From Pseudomonas sp. 7SR1 (lineage in GTDB: Bacteria > Pseudomonadota > Gammaproteobacteria > Pseudomonadales > Pseudomonadaceae), in contig NZ_LT707064.1 of assembly GCF_900156465.1 (NCBI RefSeq), forward strand, positions 2,326,501-2,390,500: a DNA stretch of 64,000 nt, read 5' to 3'. A program made the position numbers and the translations under genes. Position 1 is the stretch's first letter. The number at the start of each line of letters is the position of its first letter. The notes under the pieces are model-generated. The model did not search any database. It was not told the DNA's origin and saw only the letters and a list, made by a program, of their open reading frames with translations. This document shows positions 36,827 through 46,918 of the stretch, piece by piece.

Positions 36827-37192
36827 ATGCTGTTACGGGGCCTGACCTGGCTGGTGCTGTTCCAATTGCTGGGCACCGCCATCAATCACTTGTTCTTGCC
36901 GGTGCTGCCGGGGCCGATCATCGGCCTGCTGCTGTTGCTGGGTTACCTGGTCATGCGGGGCGAGGTCAGCGAGCCGCTGAGCCTGGCCGCCAGCAGCCTG
37001 TTGCGGTACCTGCCCTTGCTGCTGGTGCCGCCGGCGGTGGGGGTGATGGTCTATGCCCGGGCCATCGCCGCCGACTTCTGGGCCATCGTCGGGGCGCTGA
37101 CGTTGTCGCTGGTCTTCTCCGTGGCGCTGACCGGCGTGCTGATGCAGCGCCTGGCCCGGCGTCACGCTCCGGCGCCGGAGGACTCGCAATGA
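36827..37192 (+). CDS. CidA/LrgA family holin-like membrane protein
   Basis: 121 residues from ATG 36827; ATG 36806 would add seven residues and is possible. Four hydrophobic segments with TAINHLFLPVLPGPIIGLLLLLGYL (the CidA/LrgA signature) and LLLVPPAVGVMVYA. Such proteins influence murein hydrolase activity, cell lysis and overflow metabolite export together with an LrgB partner, which overlaps here by 4 nt (ATGA). Confidence 0.9.
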   Translation: MLLRGLTWLVLFQLLGTAINHLFLPVLPGPIIGLLLLLGYLVMRGEVSEPLSLAASSLLRYLPLLLVPPAVGVMVYARAIAADFWAIVGALTLSLVFSVALTGVLMQRLARRHAPAPEDSQ

Positions 37193-37905
37193 TGCTCGAT
37201 TGGCAAGGCGCCTGGACCTCGGTGATCCATCATCCACTGTTTGGCATCGGCATCACCCTGGGTGCCTATCAACTGGTGCTGGCAGCGTTCGAAAAGACCC
37301 GCTGGATATTCCTGCAACCGGTGTTGATGTCGATGCTGGTGCTGATCGGTGTGCTGGTCGGTTGCGGCATCAGCTACGCCGAATACCGCAAGAGCACCGA
37401 GATCCTCAGCATCCTGCTGGGCCCGGCCACGGTCGCCCTGGCGGTGCCGCTGTATTTGAACCTGCGGCGGATCCGGCAATTGTTCTGGCCGATTTTTACT
37501 ACGCTGGTGATAGGCGGAGTGTTCGCCACCGGGTCCGCAGTGCTGCTGGGGTGGGCGTTGGGGGCCGAGCATATGATCCTGATGACCATGGCGCCCAAGT
37601 CGGTGACATCGCCGATCGCCATGCTGGTGGCCGAGCAGATCGGCGGCGTGGCGGCCATGGCCGCGGTGTTCGTGCTGATCACCGGCGTGCTGGGGGCGAT
37701 CCTGGGGCCGGGCATCCTGGACCGCCTGGGCGTGCGCAGCCCTGAGGCGCGGGGCATGGCGTTGGGCCTGACGGCCCATGCGGTGGGCACTTCGGTGGCA
37801 TTGCAGGAAAGCGAGGAGTCCGGAGCCTTCGCGGCGCTGGCGATGAGCCTGATGGGCGTGGCCACGGCGGTGCTGCTGCCGCTGGTTGTATCGATGACCG
37901 TCTAA
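37189..37905 (+). CDS. LrgB/CidB family membrane protein
   Basis: 238 residues, six or more membrane segments, with the conserved LLGPATVALAVPLYLNLRRI and LMTMAPKSVTSPIAMLVAEQIGG and the C-terminal GLTAHAVGTSVALQESEESGAFAAL. Partner of the CidA-like protein in a two-gene unit. Family members are implicated in pyruvate/glycolate transport and programmed lysis control. Confidence 0.94.
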   Translation: MMLDWQGAWTSVIHHPLFGIGITLGAYQLVLAAFEKTRWIFLQPVLMSMLVLIGVLVGCGISYAEYRKSTEILSILLGPATVALAVPLYLNLRRIRQLFWPIFTTLVIGGVFATGSAVLLGWALGAEHMILMTMAPKSVTSPIAMLVAEQIGGVAAMAAVFVLITGVLGAILGPGILDRLGVRSPEARGMALGLTAHAVGTSVALQESEESGAFAALAMSLMGVATAVLLPLVVSMTV

Positions 37906-37916
37906 GGAACTGGGTT

Positions 37917-38507
37917 ATGACGTTGCCGCTTTTCCCGTTGAACACGGTGCTGTTTCCCGGGTGCATCCTCGATCTGCAGATTTTCGAGGCGCGCTACCTC
38001 GACATGATCGGCCGCTGCATGAAGCAAGGTGAGGGGTTCGGGGTGGTGTGCATCCTCGATGGCCAGGAAGTCGGTATCGCGCCGCAAGGCTACGCGCGGG
38101 TCGGCTGTGAAGCGCGGATCACCGACTTTTCCCAGCAGGACAACGGCCTGCTGGGGATTCGCGTGCAGGGCGCACGCCGCTTCATCGTGCACAGCAGCAC
38201 GGTGCAGCCGGATCAACTGACGGTCGCTGAAGTGGAGTGGCTGGAGGAAGAGCCGGAGCAACCGTTGCAGGACGAGGACGCCGACCTGGTGGCGTTGCTC
38301 AAGGCCCTGGCCGAGCATCCGATGGTCGAGGCGCTGAACATGGGCACCGAAGCGACCGGCCAGCAATCGCTGGCCAACCAACTGGCCTACCTGCTGCCGT
38401 TCAATGAGCTGGACAAGCTCGACCTGCTGCAGCTCGACGATCCCCAGCAGCGCCTGGACGCCATCCAGGCCTTGCTCGACGAGTTGCAGGGCGAACTCTT
38501 CGCCTGA
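37917..38507 (+). CDS. LON peptidase substrate-binding domain protein
   Basis: 196 residues made of a single LON N-terminal domain (LPLFPLNTVLFPGCILDLQIFEARYLDMIGRCM, then RARRFIVHSS-like core) without an ATPase or protease domain. Stand-alone LON-domain proteins are common in proteobacteria; the function is unknown. It starts 11 nt after the LrgB stop and is probably transcribed with it. Confidence 0.93.
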   Translation: MTLPLFPLNTVLFPGCILDLQIFEARYLDMIGRCMKQGEGFGVVCILDGQEVGIAPQGYARVGCEARITDFSQQDNGLLGIRVQGARRFIVHSSTVQPDQLTVAEVEWLEEEPEQPLQDEDADLVALLKALAEHPMVEALNMGTEATGQQSLANQLAYLLPFNELDKLDLLQLDDPQQRLDAIQALLDELQGELFA

Positions 38508-38558
38508 CACCACCAGACAGCACCGATCCCCTGTGGATGCGAGCTTGCTCTGGATTGC

Positions 38559-39875
38559 CTAATAGGCATACCGCAGCATCCCATGGGGCAGGTGTCGCAA
38601 TGCAAAGAAGCTGAACCCCGCCACCAGGGCCGGCAGGACCAGCCACCAGATCTTCGGCGGCATGGCCTGCAGCGGCGCCTGGCGCTGGCTCAGCCACAGC
38701 ATGGCGGCGCAGACGCAGGCGGCGAGCATGGCGCCAGCCAGGATGTCGCTCGGCCAGTGGACGCCGAGGTATACCCGTGACAGCGCGATGGCCAGGGCCG
38801 GCATGCAGCCCAGCAACAGCCAGGTCAGGCGCAGGCGCGGCGGCTGGCCACGCCCGGCCAGGACGGCGAGGGCCAGGAACATCGCGAACGAGCCGGAGGC
38901 ATGGCCGCTGGGCATGCTGTAGCTGGTCAGGGGTTCGGTGAGGATTTCCGGACGCATGCGGGCGAAGAAATGCTTGAGTCCGGTATTGGCCAAGGCGGTG
39001 ATCAGCATCGTCGAACCGGCGAAGATTGCCTGTCGCCATTGACGTGCCACCAGCAGCAGGACGGTAAGCAGTACGCTGAAAATCAGCATGTAGCGGAATT
39101 CGCCGATCAGCGTGAAGGTCACGGCGATTTCATCCAGGTTCGGGCTGCGATGCTCCTGGACCAGCGCCATCAGGCCCTGGTCGAAGGCGCTCAGGTAGCG
39201 GAACCCGATGAACAGGCCGATCAGGATCACCAGGCCCAGGCCGGCGATCAATGCCGCGGCATGTCGATGGCGGCGCAGGCTGCTGTTGACGCTCAAGCCG
39301 ATCATCACGGCGATGCTGCCGATAACCACGCCGGCCTGGGGCCAGAAGCCTTCGGGCAGCGGCAGGCGAAACGCCGCCCCGGTGGCCCAGCCCGGCAGCA
39401 GGTACGCCACGCTCCAGCCCGCCGCGGCCAGCAGGCTGACGGCGGCAAAGCGCGGGAACGGCATGTCGCACATCCCGGCCACCATCGGCAGCATCGGCCT
39501 CAGCGGGCCGATGAAGCGGCCCACCAGCAGACTGGCGATGCCGTAGCGCTGGAAATAGTTTTCCGCGGCGCTCATCCATTCCGGGTGATGGCGCAGCCCC
39601 GGCAGGCGCCGGATGTTCTGGTGGAAGTGCCGCCCCAGGAAATACGACACCAGGTCCCCGAGCAAGCCCCCCAGCAGGCCCAGCAGCAACGTCTCGCCCA
39701 GGGACAGCGCGCCGCTGCCGGCCAGCACCGCCACCGCAAACAGCAGCACGGTACCCGGCACGATCAGCCCGGCGATTGCCAGGCATTCCACACATGCAAC
39801 GATGAATACCGCTACCGCAAGCCATTGCGGGTTGGCGGCCAGCCATCCTGTGATGCTATCGAGCCATGGGCCCAT
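38559..39875 (-). CDS. bifunctional DedA-PAP2 phosphatase membrane protein
   Basis: 438 residues. Residues about 1-200 are a DedA domain (GLIVPGTVLLFAVAVLAGSG, FLGRHFHQNIRRLPG, GRFIGPLRPMLPMVAGMCDMPF). Residues about 230-410 are a PAP2/BacA-type phosphatase with KHFFARMRPE, YSMPSGHASGSFAMF (PSGH) and SRVYLGVHWPSD (SRxxxxxHxxxD). The fusion couples a putative lipid-carrier flippase to a lipid phosphatase, consistent with undecaprenyl-pyrophosphate/phosphate recycling; that coupling is inference. Single gene, convergent with the LON-domain gene. Confidence 0.93.
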   Translation of the reverse strand: MGPWLDSITGWLAANPQWLAVAVFIVACVECLAIAGLIVPGTVLLFAVAVLAGSGALSLGETLLLGLLGGLLGDLVSYFLGRHFHQNIRRLPGLRHHPEWMSAAENYFQRYGIASLLVGRFIGPLRPMLPMVAGMCDMPFPRFAAVSLLAAAGWSVAYLLPGWATGAAFRLPLPEGFWPQAGVVIGSIAVMIGLSVNSSLRRHRHAAALIAGLGLVILIGLFIGFRYLSAFDQGLMALVQEHRSPNLDEIAVTFTLIGEFRYMLIFSVLLTVLLLVARQWRQAIFAGSTMLITALANTGLKHFFARMRPEILTEPLTSYSMPSGHASGSFAMFLALAVLAGRGQPPRLRLTWLLLGCMPALAIALSRVYLGVHWPSDILAGAMLAACVCAAMLWLSQRQAPLQAMPPKIWWLVLPALVAGFSFFALRHLPHGMLRYAY

Positions 39876-39962
39876 AAGAACAACTCCGTTGAAAAGTGAT
39901 CGGCATGCAACCTTTCCTGCACCGGGCCCTTGCGGGAGCGAGAGACCGTGGTCACCGAGACC

Positions 39963-40056
39963 CTTGTGGGAGCGAGCTTGCTCGCGATGGCGGTGGGTCA
40001 GTCAGCCCCCCATTCTGCTGATCCGACGCTATCGTGAGCAAGCTCGCTGCCCCAGG
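39963..40056. repeat. pair of inverted REP elements
   Basis: CTTGTGGGAGCGAGCTTGCT at 39963 and the complementary GCTATCGTGAGCAAGCTCGC ending near 40056, between the glycosylase gene end and the DedA-PAP2 promoter. Confidence 0.8.
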
Positions 40057-40073
40057 GTTCGGCGGTGCTGTGT

Positions 40074-40754
40074 TCATCCAAGCAAAAAATAGTCGCGACC
40101 TTCGACCTGGCCGCGTCGCAACGGGTTACGGGTGCACCAGGGGGCATAGGCCGCATCGACGAAGCGATAGGGCAAGTGTTCGTCGCGCCCCAATGGGATG
40201 CCCAGGCGGGTGGTCTGGATCACATTGACCGTCGGTACGCCCACGTCCTCCACCAGCAGGCGTTCGGGGTCGAAGCGCCTGGCATCCCAGTCCGGCACTT
40301 TCAGACCCAGGGCCTTGCACAGCAGGGTCTGGCCGGCGCAGAGCTTTTGCGGCGTGCGCGGGCGACCCTGGGCGTCGGGGTTGTTGAGCAGCATCTGCGC
40401 CAGGCTCTGGGGTCCGGAAATGCCATCGACCCAAGGGTAGGCCGATTTGATCAACACGGCGTTACCCGGGCCCTGGGCGCTGAAGTTCAGCGAATCGCCG
40501 CCCCGGGCGTAGTACATATAGATGTGTCCGCCATCCAGAAACAAAGCCTTACGTTTTTCCGTGTAGCCCAGCGAGGCGTGGCTGCCTTTTTCGGCAAAGT
40601 AATACGCCTCGGTCTCGATGATCCGCGCGCTGAGCCACAGTTCGCCAACCTTGTGGCGGATGACTTTGCCCAGCAGGTCCTGGGCCAGTACCTGGGCGTC
40701 GCGATCGAAGAAGGCGTGGGGCAGGGCAGTGGGCGTAGAAGGCGAGTCGGTCAT
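40074..40754 (-). CDS. mpg: DNA-3-methyladenine glycosylase (AAG/MPG family)
   Basis: 226 residues of the Mpg/AAG fold: FFDRDAQVLAQDLLGKVIRH, the catalytic Glu in ARIIETEAYYFAEKGSHASLGYTEKRKALF, IYMYYARGGDSLNFSA and the C-terminal RIGLPLGRDEHLPYRF-like segment. It excises alkylated purines in base-excision repair. It is a single gene, divergent from proA with 186 bp between. Confidence 0.94.
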   Translation of the reverse strand: MTDSPSTPTALPHAFFDRDAQVLAQDLLGKVIRHKVGELWLSARIIETEAYYFAEKGSHASLGYTEKRKALFLDGGHIYMYYARGGDSLNFSAQGPGNAVLIKSAYPWVDGISGPQSLAQMLLNNPDAQGRPRTPQKLCAGQTLLCKALGLKVPDWDARRFDPERLLVEDVGVPTVNVIQTTRLGIPLGRDEHLPYRFVDAAYAPWCTRNPLRRGQVEGRDYFLLG

Positions 40755-40940
40755 GACGATGGGCGAAGTGAGGCCAAAGGAAGCGCGATGATAGCAATGC
40801 CAATCTTAATCACCGCTGAACAGGTGAAATTTGTGCCGGTTTTGTGCTTCCGCCGGTCACCGCTGCGAGTCCACGCTGTTAGTCGAGGGATACGACAGTT
40901 ATAATCTGCCGCTTTCTCCCTCGCCAAGACCACACAGACC

Positions 40941-42212
40941 ATGACTGAGTCCGTTCTTGACTACATGACCCGCCTGGGTCGCGCCGCTCGCGAAGCGTCG
41001 CGCATCATCGGCCGGGCCAGCACCGCGCAGAAAAACCGCGCCCTGCAGGCCGCCGCCAATGCGCTGGACGCTGCGCGCGCCGAGCTGTCCGCCGCCAACG
41101 AGCTGGACCTGGCCGCCGGCCGGGCCAACGGCCTCGAGCCGGCCATGCTCGAGCGTCTGGCGCTGACGCCGGCCCGCATCGACGGCATGATCGTCGGTCT
41201 GCGCCAGGTCGCGGCACTGCCGGATCCGGTGGGGGCGATCCGCGACATGAGCTATCGCCCGTCGGGCATCCAGGTCGGCAAGATGCGCGTGCCCCTGGGC
41301 GTGGTCGGGATCATCTACGAGTCGCGGCCGAACGTGACCATCGATGCGGCGAGCCTGTGCCTGAAGTCCGGTAACGCGACCATCCTGCGTGGCGGTTCCG
41401 AGGCGATTCATTCCAACCGTGCCATTGCCGCCTGCATCCAGCGCGGCCTGGCCGAAGCCGGCCTGCCGGCGGCCGTGGTGCAAGTGGTGGACACCACCGA
41501 CCGCGCCGCTGTCGGCGCGCTGATCACCATGCCCGAGTTCGTCGATGTCATCGTGCCTCGTGGTGGCAAGGGGTTGATCGAGCGGATCAGCCGCGACGCC
41601 CGCGTGCCGGTGATCAAGCACCTGGACGGCATCTGCCACGTCTATGTCAGTGCCCACGCCGATCTGCCCAAGGCCCAGCGTATCGCCTTCAATGCCAAGA
41701 CCTATCGCTATGGCATCTGCGGCGCGATGGAAACCCTGCTGGTGGACCAGGCCGTGGCCCGGGACTTCCTGCCGCCCATGGCTGCACAGTTGCGCGAAAA
41801 AGGCGTCGAGCTGCGCGGTTGCGAGCGCACCCGCGCGGTCATCGAGGCCGTTGCGGCCACCCAGGAAGACTGGGACACCGAGTACCTGGCGCCGATCCTG
41901 TCGATCCGCGTGGTCGACGGGCTGGATGAAGCCATCGAGCACATCAATCGCCACGGCTCGCACCACACCGACTCGATCGTCAGCGAGCACCAGGGCGAAA
42001 CCCGGCGCTTCGTGGCCGAGGTGGACTCGGCGTCGGTGATGATCAATATCCCGACCTGCTTCGCCGACGGTTTCGAATACGGATTGGGTGCCGAGATCGG
42101 CATTTCTACTGATAAGCTGCACGCCCGCGGCCCGGTGGGCCTCGAAGGCCTGACCTGCGAGAAGTACATTGTGGTCGGTGACGGCCAGTTGCGCGGACAG
42201 GAGCCGGTCTGA
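40941..42212 (+). CDS. proA: gamma-glutamyl phosphate reductase (glutamate-5-semialdehyde dehydrogenase)
   Basis: 423 residues. It reduces gamma-glutamyl phosphate to glutamate semialdehyde, the second step of proline synthesis. ProA features: [31 protein letters not shown] and the active-site Cys in [18 protein letters not shown]. It heads the run proA-nadD-rsfS-rlmH. A TATAAT box at 40900-40905 lies 35 nt upstream of the start. Confidence 0.97.
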   Translation: MTESVLDYMTRLGRAAREASRIIGRASTAQKNRALQAAANALDAARAELSAANELDLAAGRANGLEPAMLERLALTPARIDGMIVGLRQVAALPDPVGAIRDMSYRPSGIQVGKMRVPLGVVGIIYESRPNVTIDAASLCLKSGNATILRGGSEAIHSNRAIAACIQRGLAEAGLPAAVVQVVDTTDRAAVGALITMPEFVDVIVPRGGKGLIERISRDARVPVIKHLDGICHVYVSAHADLPKAQRIAFNAKTYRYGICGAMETLLVDQAVARDFLPPMAAQLREKGVELRGCERTRAVIEAVAATQEDWDTEYLAPILSIRVVDGLDEAIEHINRHGSHHTDSIVSEHQGETRRFVAEVDSASVMINIPTCFADGFEYGLGAEIGISTDKLHARGPVGLEGLTCEKYIVVGDGQLRGQEPV

Positions 42213-42213
42213 C

Positions 42214-42900
42214 TTGGGCGATCTCGACCCGGCAGTCGCTGCGACGATGACAACCGCGCCCCGGCGCATCGGCATCCTGGGCGGCACGTTCGATCCGGTG
42301 CACATCGGCCATTTGCGCGGTGCGCTGGAAGTCGCCGATGCCCTGGGCCTCGATGAGCTGCGCCTGACGCCCAGCGCCAGGCCGCCGCACCGGGGAACGC
42401 CGCAGGTATCGGCACAGGACCGTCTGGCGATGGTCGAGTGCGCGGTGGCAGGTGTGCCGCCGCTGGTGGTGGACGCCCGCGAATTGCAGCGGGACAAGCC
42501 GTCCTACTCCATTGACACCCTGGAGCTGATGCGTGCCGAACTGGCCGCCGATGCCCAGGTTTTCCTGCTTCTGGGCTGGGACGCATTTTGCGGCCTGCCT
42601 ACTTGGCATCGCTGGGAGGAGTTGCTCCAGCATTGCCACATCCTGGTGTTGCAGCGCCCGGATGCCGACAGCGAGCCGCCGGATGCCTTGCGCAACCTGC
42701 TGGCGGCCCGCTCGGTGAGCGACCCGCTGGCCCTGAAGGGGCCGAGCGGACAGATTGCATTCGTCTGGCAGACGCCGCTCGCGGTATCCGCCACCCAGAT
42801 CCGTCAACTGCTGGCCAGCGGTAAGTCGGTACGTTTCCTGGTGCCCGACGCGGTCCTGGCCTACATCGATGCGCACGGGCTGTACCGTGCGTCGAACTGA
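42214..42900 (+). CDS. nadD: nicotinate-nucleotide adenylyltransferase
   Basis: 228 residues if translation begins at TTG 42214, which has GGAG 10 nt upstream and lies 1 nt after proA; ATG 42247 gives 217 residues but has no ribosome site. NadD makes deamido-NAD. Nucleotidyltransferase motifs: [22 protein letters not shown] (GxFxPxHxGH) and the late [20 protein letters not shown] (ISxTxIR-like). The start remains uncertain by 11 codons. Confidence 0.94.
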   Translation: MGDLDPAVAATMTTAPRRIGILGGTFDPVHIGHLRGALEVADALGLDELRLTPSARPPHRGTPQVSAQDRLAMVECAVAGVPPLVVDARELQRDKPSYSIDTLELMRAELAADAQVFLLLGWDAFCGLPTWHRWEELLQHCHILVLQRPDADSEPPDALRNLLAARSVSDPLALKGPSGQIAFVWQTPLAVSATQIRQLLASGKSVRFLVPDAVLAYIDAHGLYRASN

Positions 42901-42957
42901 ACAAGGCGTGCTTCACTGTTACGAAGCGCCCGAACATATGAGCAAAACGAGTTTTAT

Positions 42958-43383
42958 ATGACGAACAAAGACACCGTAATCGAGAACCCGATGGTCAAAG
43001 TGATCGTCGATGCCCTGGAAGACGTGAAGGCCCAGGACATCCAGGTTCTGGATGTTCGCGAAAAGCAAAGCATCACCGACTACATGATCATCGCCACCGG
43101 TACCTCCAATCGCCAGATCAACGCGATGCTGGAAAAGGTCCGTGAAGAGGTGAAGAAAAAGGGCCTCAAGCCTCTGGGCGAAGAAGGCAAGGGCGACAGC
43201 GACTGGGTACTGCTGGACCTGGACATCGCCATCGTGCACATGATGACCGCCTCGGCACGCCAGTTCTACGACCTGGAGCGCCTGTGGGCCGGTGCCGAGC
43301 AGAGCCGTGCGGCCGATGCCCGTCACCACAGCCCGGAAAACACCCATGAGCACTTCACCAAGCTCAACAAAGACCAGCAATAA
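42958..43383 (+). CDS. rsfS: ribosome silencing factor
   Basis: 141 residues. RsfS binds ribosomal protein L14 and blocks subunit joining in stationary phase. It has the DUF143 pattern: KVIVDALEDVKAQDIQVLDVREKQSITDYMIIATGTSNRQI, then KGDSDWVLLDLDIAIVHMM. The C-terminal tail is slightly longer than in E. coli. It lies 57 nt after nadD and 9 nt before rlmH, a conserved order. Confidence 0.96.
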   Translation: MTNKDTVIENPMVKVIVDALEDVKAQDIQVLDVREKQSITDYMIIATGTSNRQINAMLEKVREEVKKKGLKPLGEEGKGDSDWVLLDLDIAIVHMMTASARQFYDLERLWAGAEQSRAADARHHSPENTHEHFTKLNKDQQ

Positions 43384-43392
43384 GGGACCGCT

Positions 43393-43860
43393 GTGCGACT
43401 GCGCCTGATCGCCGTCGGTTCCCGCATGCCCAAGTGGGTCGAAGAGGGCTGGCATGAATATGCCAAGCGTCTTCCGTCCGAGCTGGCCCTGGAACTGGTG
43501 GAAATTCCGCTCAACACCCGTGGCAAGAACGCCGACGTGGCGCGCTTCATCCGCCAGGAAGGCGAAGCCATGCTGGCCAAGGTCGGGCCGAACGAGCGGA
43601 TCGTCACCCTGGAGGTCCATGGCAAGCCCTGGAGCACCGAGCAACTGGCGGTGGAGCTCGATCGCTGGCGGCTGGATTCGCGCACGGTGAACTTCATGGT
43701 CGGCGGTCCGGAAGGGCTGGCGCCGGAAGTCTGTGCCCGGGCCGACCAGCGCTGGTCGTTGTCGCCCCTGACGTTGCCGCACCCGCTGGTGCGGATCCTG
43801 ATCGGTGAACAGCTGTATCGTGCCTGGACAGTCCTGTCCGGGCATCCTTACCACAAGTAA
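43393..43860 (+). CDS. rlmH: 23S rRNA (pseudouridine1915-N3)-methyltransferase
   Basis: 155 residues from a GTG start, exactly the E. coli size. SPOUT-class enzyme that methylates pseudouridine 1915 of helix 69. Motifs: [34 protein letters not shown] (SAM knot) and [20 protein letters not shown]. It lies 10 nt upstream of mrdA. Confidence 0.97.
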   Translation: MRLRLIAVGSRMPKWVEEGWHEYAKRLPSELALELVEIPLNTRGKNADVARFIRQEGEAMLAKVGPNERIVTLEVHGKPWSTEQLAVELDRWRLDSRTVNFMVGGPEGLAPEVCARADQRWSLSPLTLPHPLVRILIGEQLYRAWTVLSGHPYHK

Positions 43861-43870
43861 TCCAGCCCTC

Positions 43871-45766
43871 ATGCCCCAGCCGATCCGCATCAAGGACCAC
43901 GAAAAAGACGCCCGCCTGGTGCGCAGTCGCGTCGTGTTCGGTGCCATCACTGTGGTGGCGCTGATTGGCGTGCTGATTGCGCGGCTCTATTTCCTGCAGG
44001 TCATCCAGTACGACTATCACTCCACACTGTCGGAAAACAACCGGGTGCATGTCCAGCCGATTCCGCCGACTCGCGGGCTGATCTTCGACCGCAATGGCGT
44101 GGTGGTGGCCGATAACCGGCCCAGCTTCAGCCTGAGCATGACCCGCGAGCGTTCCGGCGACTGGCAGAAGGTGCTCGACGTGATCGTCGAAGTGCTGCAG
44201 CTCACGCCCGAGGACCGGGCCATCTTCGAGAAACGCATGCGCCAGGGGCGGCGGCCGTTCGAGCCGGTGCCGATCCTGTTCGAGCTGACCGAGGAACAGA
44301 TCGCCCTGATCGCGGTGAACCAGTTCCGCCTGCCCGGCGTCGAGGTGGTGGCACAGTTGGTCCGGCATTATCCCCAGGGGCCGCACTTTGCCCACTCGGT
44401 GGGCTACATGGGGCGGATCAACGAGAAAGAGCTCAAGACCCTCGACCCGGTCAACTACAGCGGTACGCACCACATCGGCAAGACCGGCATCGAGCGCTTC
44501 TACGAGGCCGAGCTGCATGGCCAGGTGGGCTACGAGGAAGTCGAGACCAACGCCCGGGGCCGCGTGCTGCGGGTGCTCAAGCGCACCGACCCGATTCCCG
44601 GCAAGGACATCGTGCTGAGCCTGGACATCAAGTTGCAGGAAGCCGCCGAAGCGGCGCTGGGCGGGCGGCGGGGGGCCGTGGTGGCGCTGGACCCCAACAC
44701 CGGTGAAGTCCTGGCGATGGTCAGCCAGCCGAGTTTCGATCCGAACCTGTTCGTCACCGGCATCAGTTTCAAGGCCTACGCCGAGCTGCGCGACTCCATC
44801 GACCGGCCGCTGTTCAACCGTGTGCTGCGCGGTCTTTATCCCCCGGGTTCCACCATCAAGCCCGCGGTGGCGATTGCCGGCCTCGACGCCGGGGTGGTGA
44901 CCGCCTCGAGCCGGGTCTATGACCCTGGCTACTACATGCTGCCCAACTACGATCACAAGTACCGCAACTGGAACCGTACCGGCGACGGTTACGTGGATCT
45001 GGAAACGGCCATCATGCGTTCCAACGACACCTACTTCTACGACCTGGCCCACAAGCTGGGAATCGACCGGCTGTCGTCCTACATGACCAAGTTCGGGATC
45101 GGCCAGAAAGTCTCCCTGGACATGTTCGAGGAGTCGCCGGGCCTGATGCCGTCCCGGGAATGGAAGCGGGCGACCCGCCGCCAGGCGTGGTTCCCGGGTG
45201 AAACCCTGATCCTGGGGATCGGCCAGGGCTACATGCAGGCCACGCCGTTGCAACTGGCCCAGGCCACGGCCCTGGTGGCCAGCAAGGGCAAATGGCACCG
45301 TCCGCACCTGGCCAAGACCATCGAGGGCCAGACCCCCGTGGACCCGGATCCGATGCCGGACATCATCCTGCGCAATCCGTCGGACTGGCAGAAGGTCAAC
45401 AACGGCATGCAGCAAGTGATGCATGGCGCCCGGGGCACGGCGCGCAAGGCGGCCATCGGCTCGCCGTACCGGATCGCCGGCAAGAGCGGTACGGCCCAGG
45501 TGGTCGCCATCAAGCAGGGCGAGAAGTACGACCGTTCCAAGGTCCAGGAGCGCCATCGCGACCACGCCCTGTTCGTCGGTTTTGCCCCGGCCGAGAACCC
45601 CAAGATCGTCGTGTCGGTGATGGTGGAGAACGGTGAGTCCGGTTCCGGCGTCGCCGCGCCGGTGGTGCGTCAGGTCATGGACGCCTGGCTGCTGGATGAG
45701 CACGGTCAGCTCAAGCCTGAATTCGCAAGCCCTATCAGCGCGGAGGCTACGGCCCGTGAAGAGTAA
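43871..45766 (+). CDS. mrdA: penicillin-binding protein 2 (rod-shape transpeptidase)
   Basis: 631 residues from ATG 43871; in-frame codons further upstream lie within rlmH. One N-terminal membrane anchor (VVFGAITVVALIGVLIARLYFLQ), a PBP dimerisation domain, and a transpeptidase domain with nucleophile Ser327 in YPPGSTIKPAV, SxN motif MRSNDTYFYDL and KSGTAQV. With RodA it builds the lateral wall. Its end overlaps rodA by 11 nt. Confidence 0.97.
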   Translation: MPQPIRIKDHEKDARLVRSRVVFGAITVVALIGVLIARLYFLQVIQYDYHSTLSENNRVHVQPIPPTRGLIFDRNGVVVADNRPSFSLSMTRERSGDWQKVLDVIVEVLQLTPEDRAIFEKRMRQGRRPFEPVPILFELTEEQIALIAVNQFRLPGVEVVAQLVRHYPQGPHFAHSVGYMGRINEKELKTLDPVNYSGTHHIGKTGIERFYEAELHGQVGYEEVETNARGRVLRVLKRTDPIPGKDIVLSLDIKLQEAAEAALGGRRGAVVALDPNTGEVLAMVSQPSFDPNLFVTGISFKAYAELRDSIDRPLFNRVLRGLYPPGSTIKPAVAIAGLDAGVVTASSRVYDPGYYMLPNYDHKYRNWNRTGDGYVDLETAIMRSNDTYFYDLAHKLGIDRLSSYMTKFGIGQKVSLDMFEESPGLMPSREWKRATRRQAWFPGETLILGIGQGYMQATPLQLAQATALVASKGKWHRPHLAKTIEGQTPVDPDPMPDIILRNPSDWQKVNNGMQQVMHGARGTARKAAIGSPYRIAGKSGTAQVVAIKQGEKYDRSKVQERHRDHALFVGFAPAENPKIVVSVMVENGESGSGVAAPVVRQVMDAWLLDEHGQLKPEFASPISAEATAREE

Positions 45767-46901
45767 TTTCGACCGGATCCTCTCCAGCGAAGACGTGATG
45801 CGCCGTCGCGCCACCCTGCTGCAACGCATGCACATCGATGGACCATTGCTCATCCTGCTGCTGATCCTGGCCGCCGGCAGCCTGTTCGTGCTGTATTCGG
45901 CCAGCGGCAAGAGCTGGGACCTGCTGGCCAAGCAGGCCACTTCGTTCGGTATCGGCCTGGTGTCGATGATCGTCATCGCCCAGTTGGAGCCGCGCTTCAT
46001 GGCACGCTGGGTGCCCCTGGCCTATGTCGTCGGCGTGAGCCTGCTGATCGTCGTGGACGTGATGGGCCACAACGCCATGGGCGCCACGCGCTGGATCAAC
46101 ATTCCCGGGGTGATCCGCTTCCAGCCTTCGGAATTCCTGAAGATCATCATGCCGGCGACCATCGCCTGGTACCTGTCCAAGCGCTCCCTGCCGCCGCAAC
46201 TCAAGCATGTGTGTATCAGCCTGTTGCTGATCGGCATCCCGTTCATCCTCATCGTGCGCCAGCCGGACCTGGGCACGTCGCTGCTGATCCTGGCCGGCGG
46301 CGCCTTCGTGCTGTTCATGGGCGGGCTGCGCTGGCGCTGGATCCTGAGCGTGATCGCCGCCGCCGTGCCGGTGTCGGTGGCCATGTGGTACTTCGTGATG
46401 CACGACTACCAGAAGCAGCGGGTCCTGACGTTCCTGGACCCGGAGAGCGACCCGCTGGGCACCGGTTGGAACATCATCCAGTCCAAGGCGGCCATCGGCT
46501 CGGGCGGTGTGTTCGGCAAGGGCTGGCTGATGGGCACCCAGTCGCACCTGGACTTCCTGCCGGAAAGCCACACCGACTTCATCATCGCGGTGATGGGCGA
46601 GGAGTTCGGCCTGGTGGGCATCTGCCTGCTGCTGCTGATCTACCTGCTGCTGATCGGTCGGGGGCTGGTCATCACTGCCCAGGCCCAGACCCTGTTCGGC
46701 AAGTTGCTGGCGGGCAGCCTGACCATGACGTTTTTTGTTTATGTTTTCGTCAACATCGGTATGGTCAGTGGCTTGTTGCCCGTGGTGGGGGTGCCGTTGC
46801 CCTTCATTAGCTACGGAGGAACTTCGCTGGTGACGCTACTGTCAGCGTTTGGGGTTTTGATGTCGATTCATACACACCGCAAGTGGATCGCTCAGGTTTG
46901 A
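45756..46901 (+). CDS. rodA: rod shape-determining peptidoglycan glycosyltransferase RodA
   Basis: 381 residues from GTG 45756 with GGAGG 9 nt upstream, overlapping mrdA by 11 nt. SEDS-family polymerase with about ten membrane helices, GATRWINIPGVIRFQPSEFLKI, the periplasmic catalytic loop around QPDLGTSLL and ESHTDFIIAVMGEEFG, and the closing PFISYGGTSLV. It works with PBP2. Confidence 0.97.
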   Translation: MKSNFDRILSSEDVMRRRATLLQRMHIDGPLLILLLILAAGSLFVLYSASGKSWDLLAKQATSFGIGLVSMIVIAQLEPRFMARWVPLAYVVGVSLLIVVDVMGHNAMGATRWINIPGVIRFQPSEFLKIIMPATIAWYLSKRSLPPQLKHVCISLLLIGIPFILIVRQPDLGTSLLILAGGAFVLFMGGLRWRWILSVIAAAVPVSVAMWYFVMHDYQKQRVLTFLDPESDPLGTGWNIIQSKAAIGSGGVFGKGWLMGTQSHLDFLPESHTDFIIAVMGEEFGLVGICLLLLIYLLLIGRGLVITAQAQTLFGKLLAGSLTMTFFVYVFVNIGMVSGLLPVVGVPLPFISYGGTSLVTLLSAFGVLMSIHTHRKWIAQV

Positions 46902-46918
46902 ATAAGGTGAAGAGTTCA

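Noticed and set aside
43694..46000. 768-codon minus-strand frame opposite mrdA
   Set aside because: Same type of GC-driven shadow; mrdA has all transpeptidase motifs.
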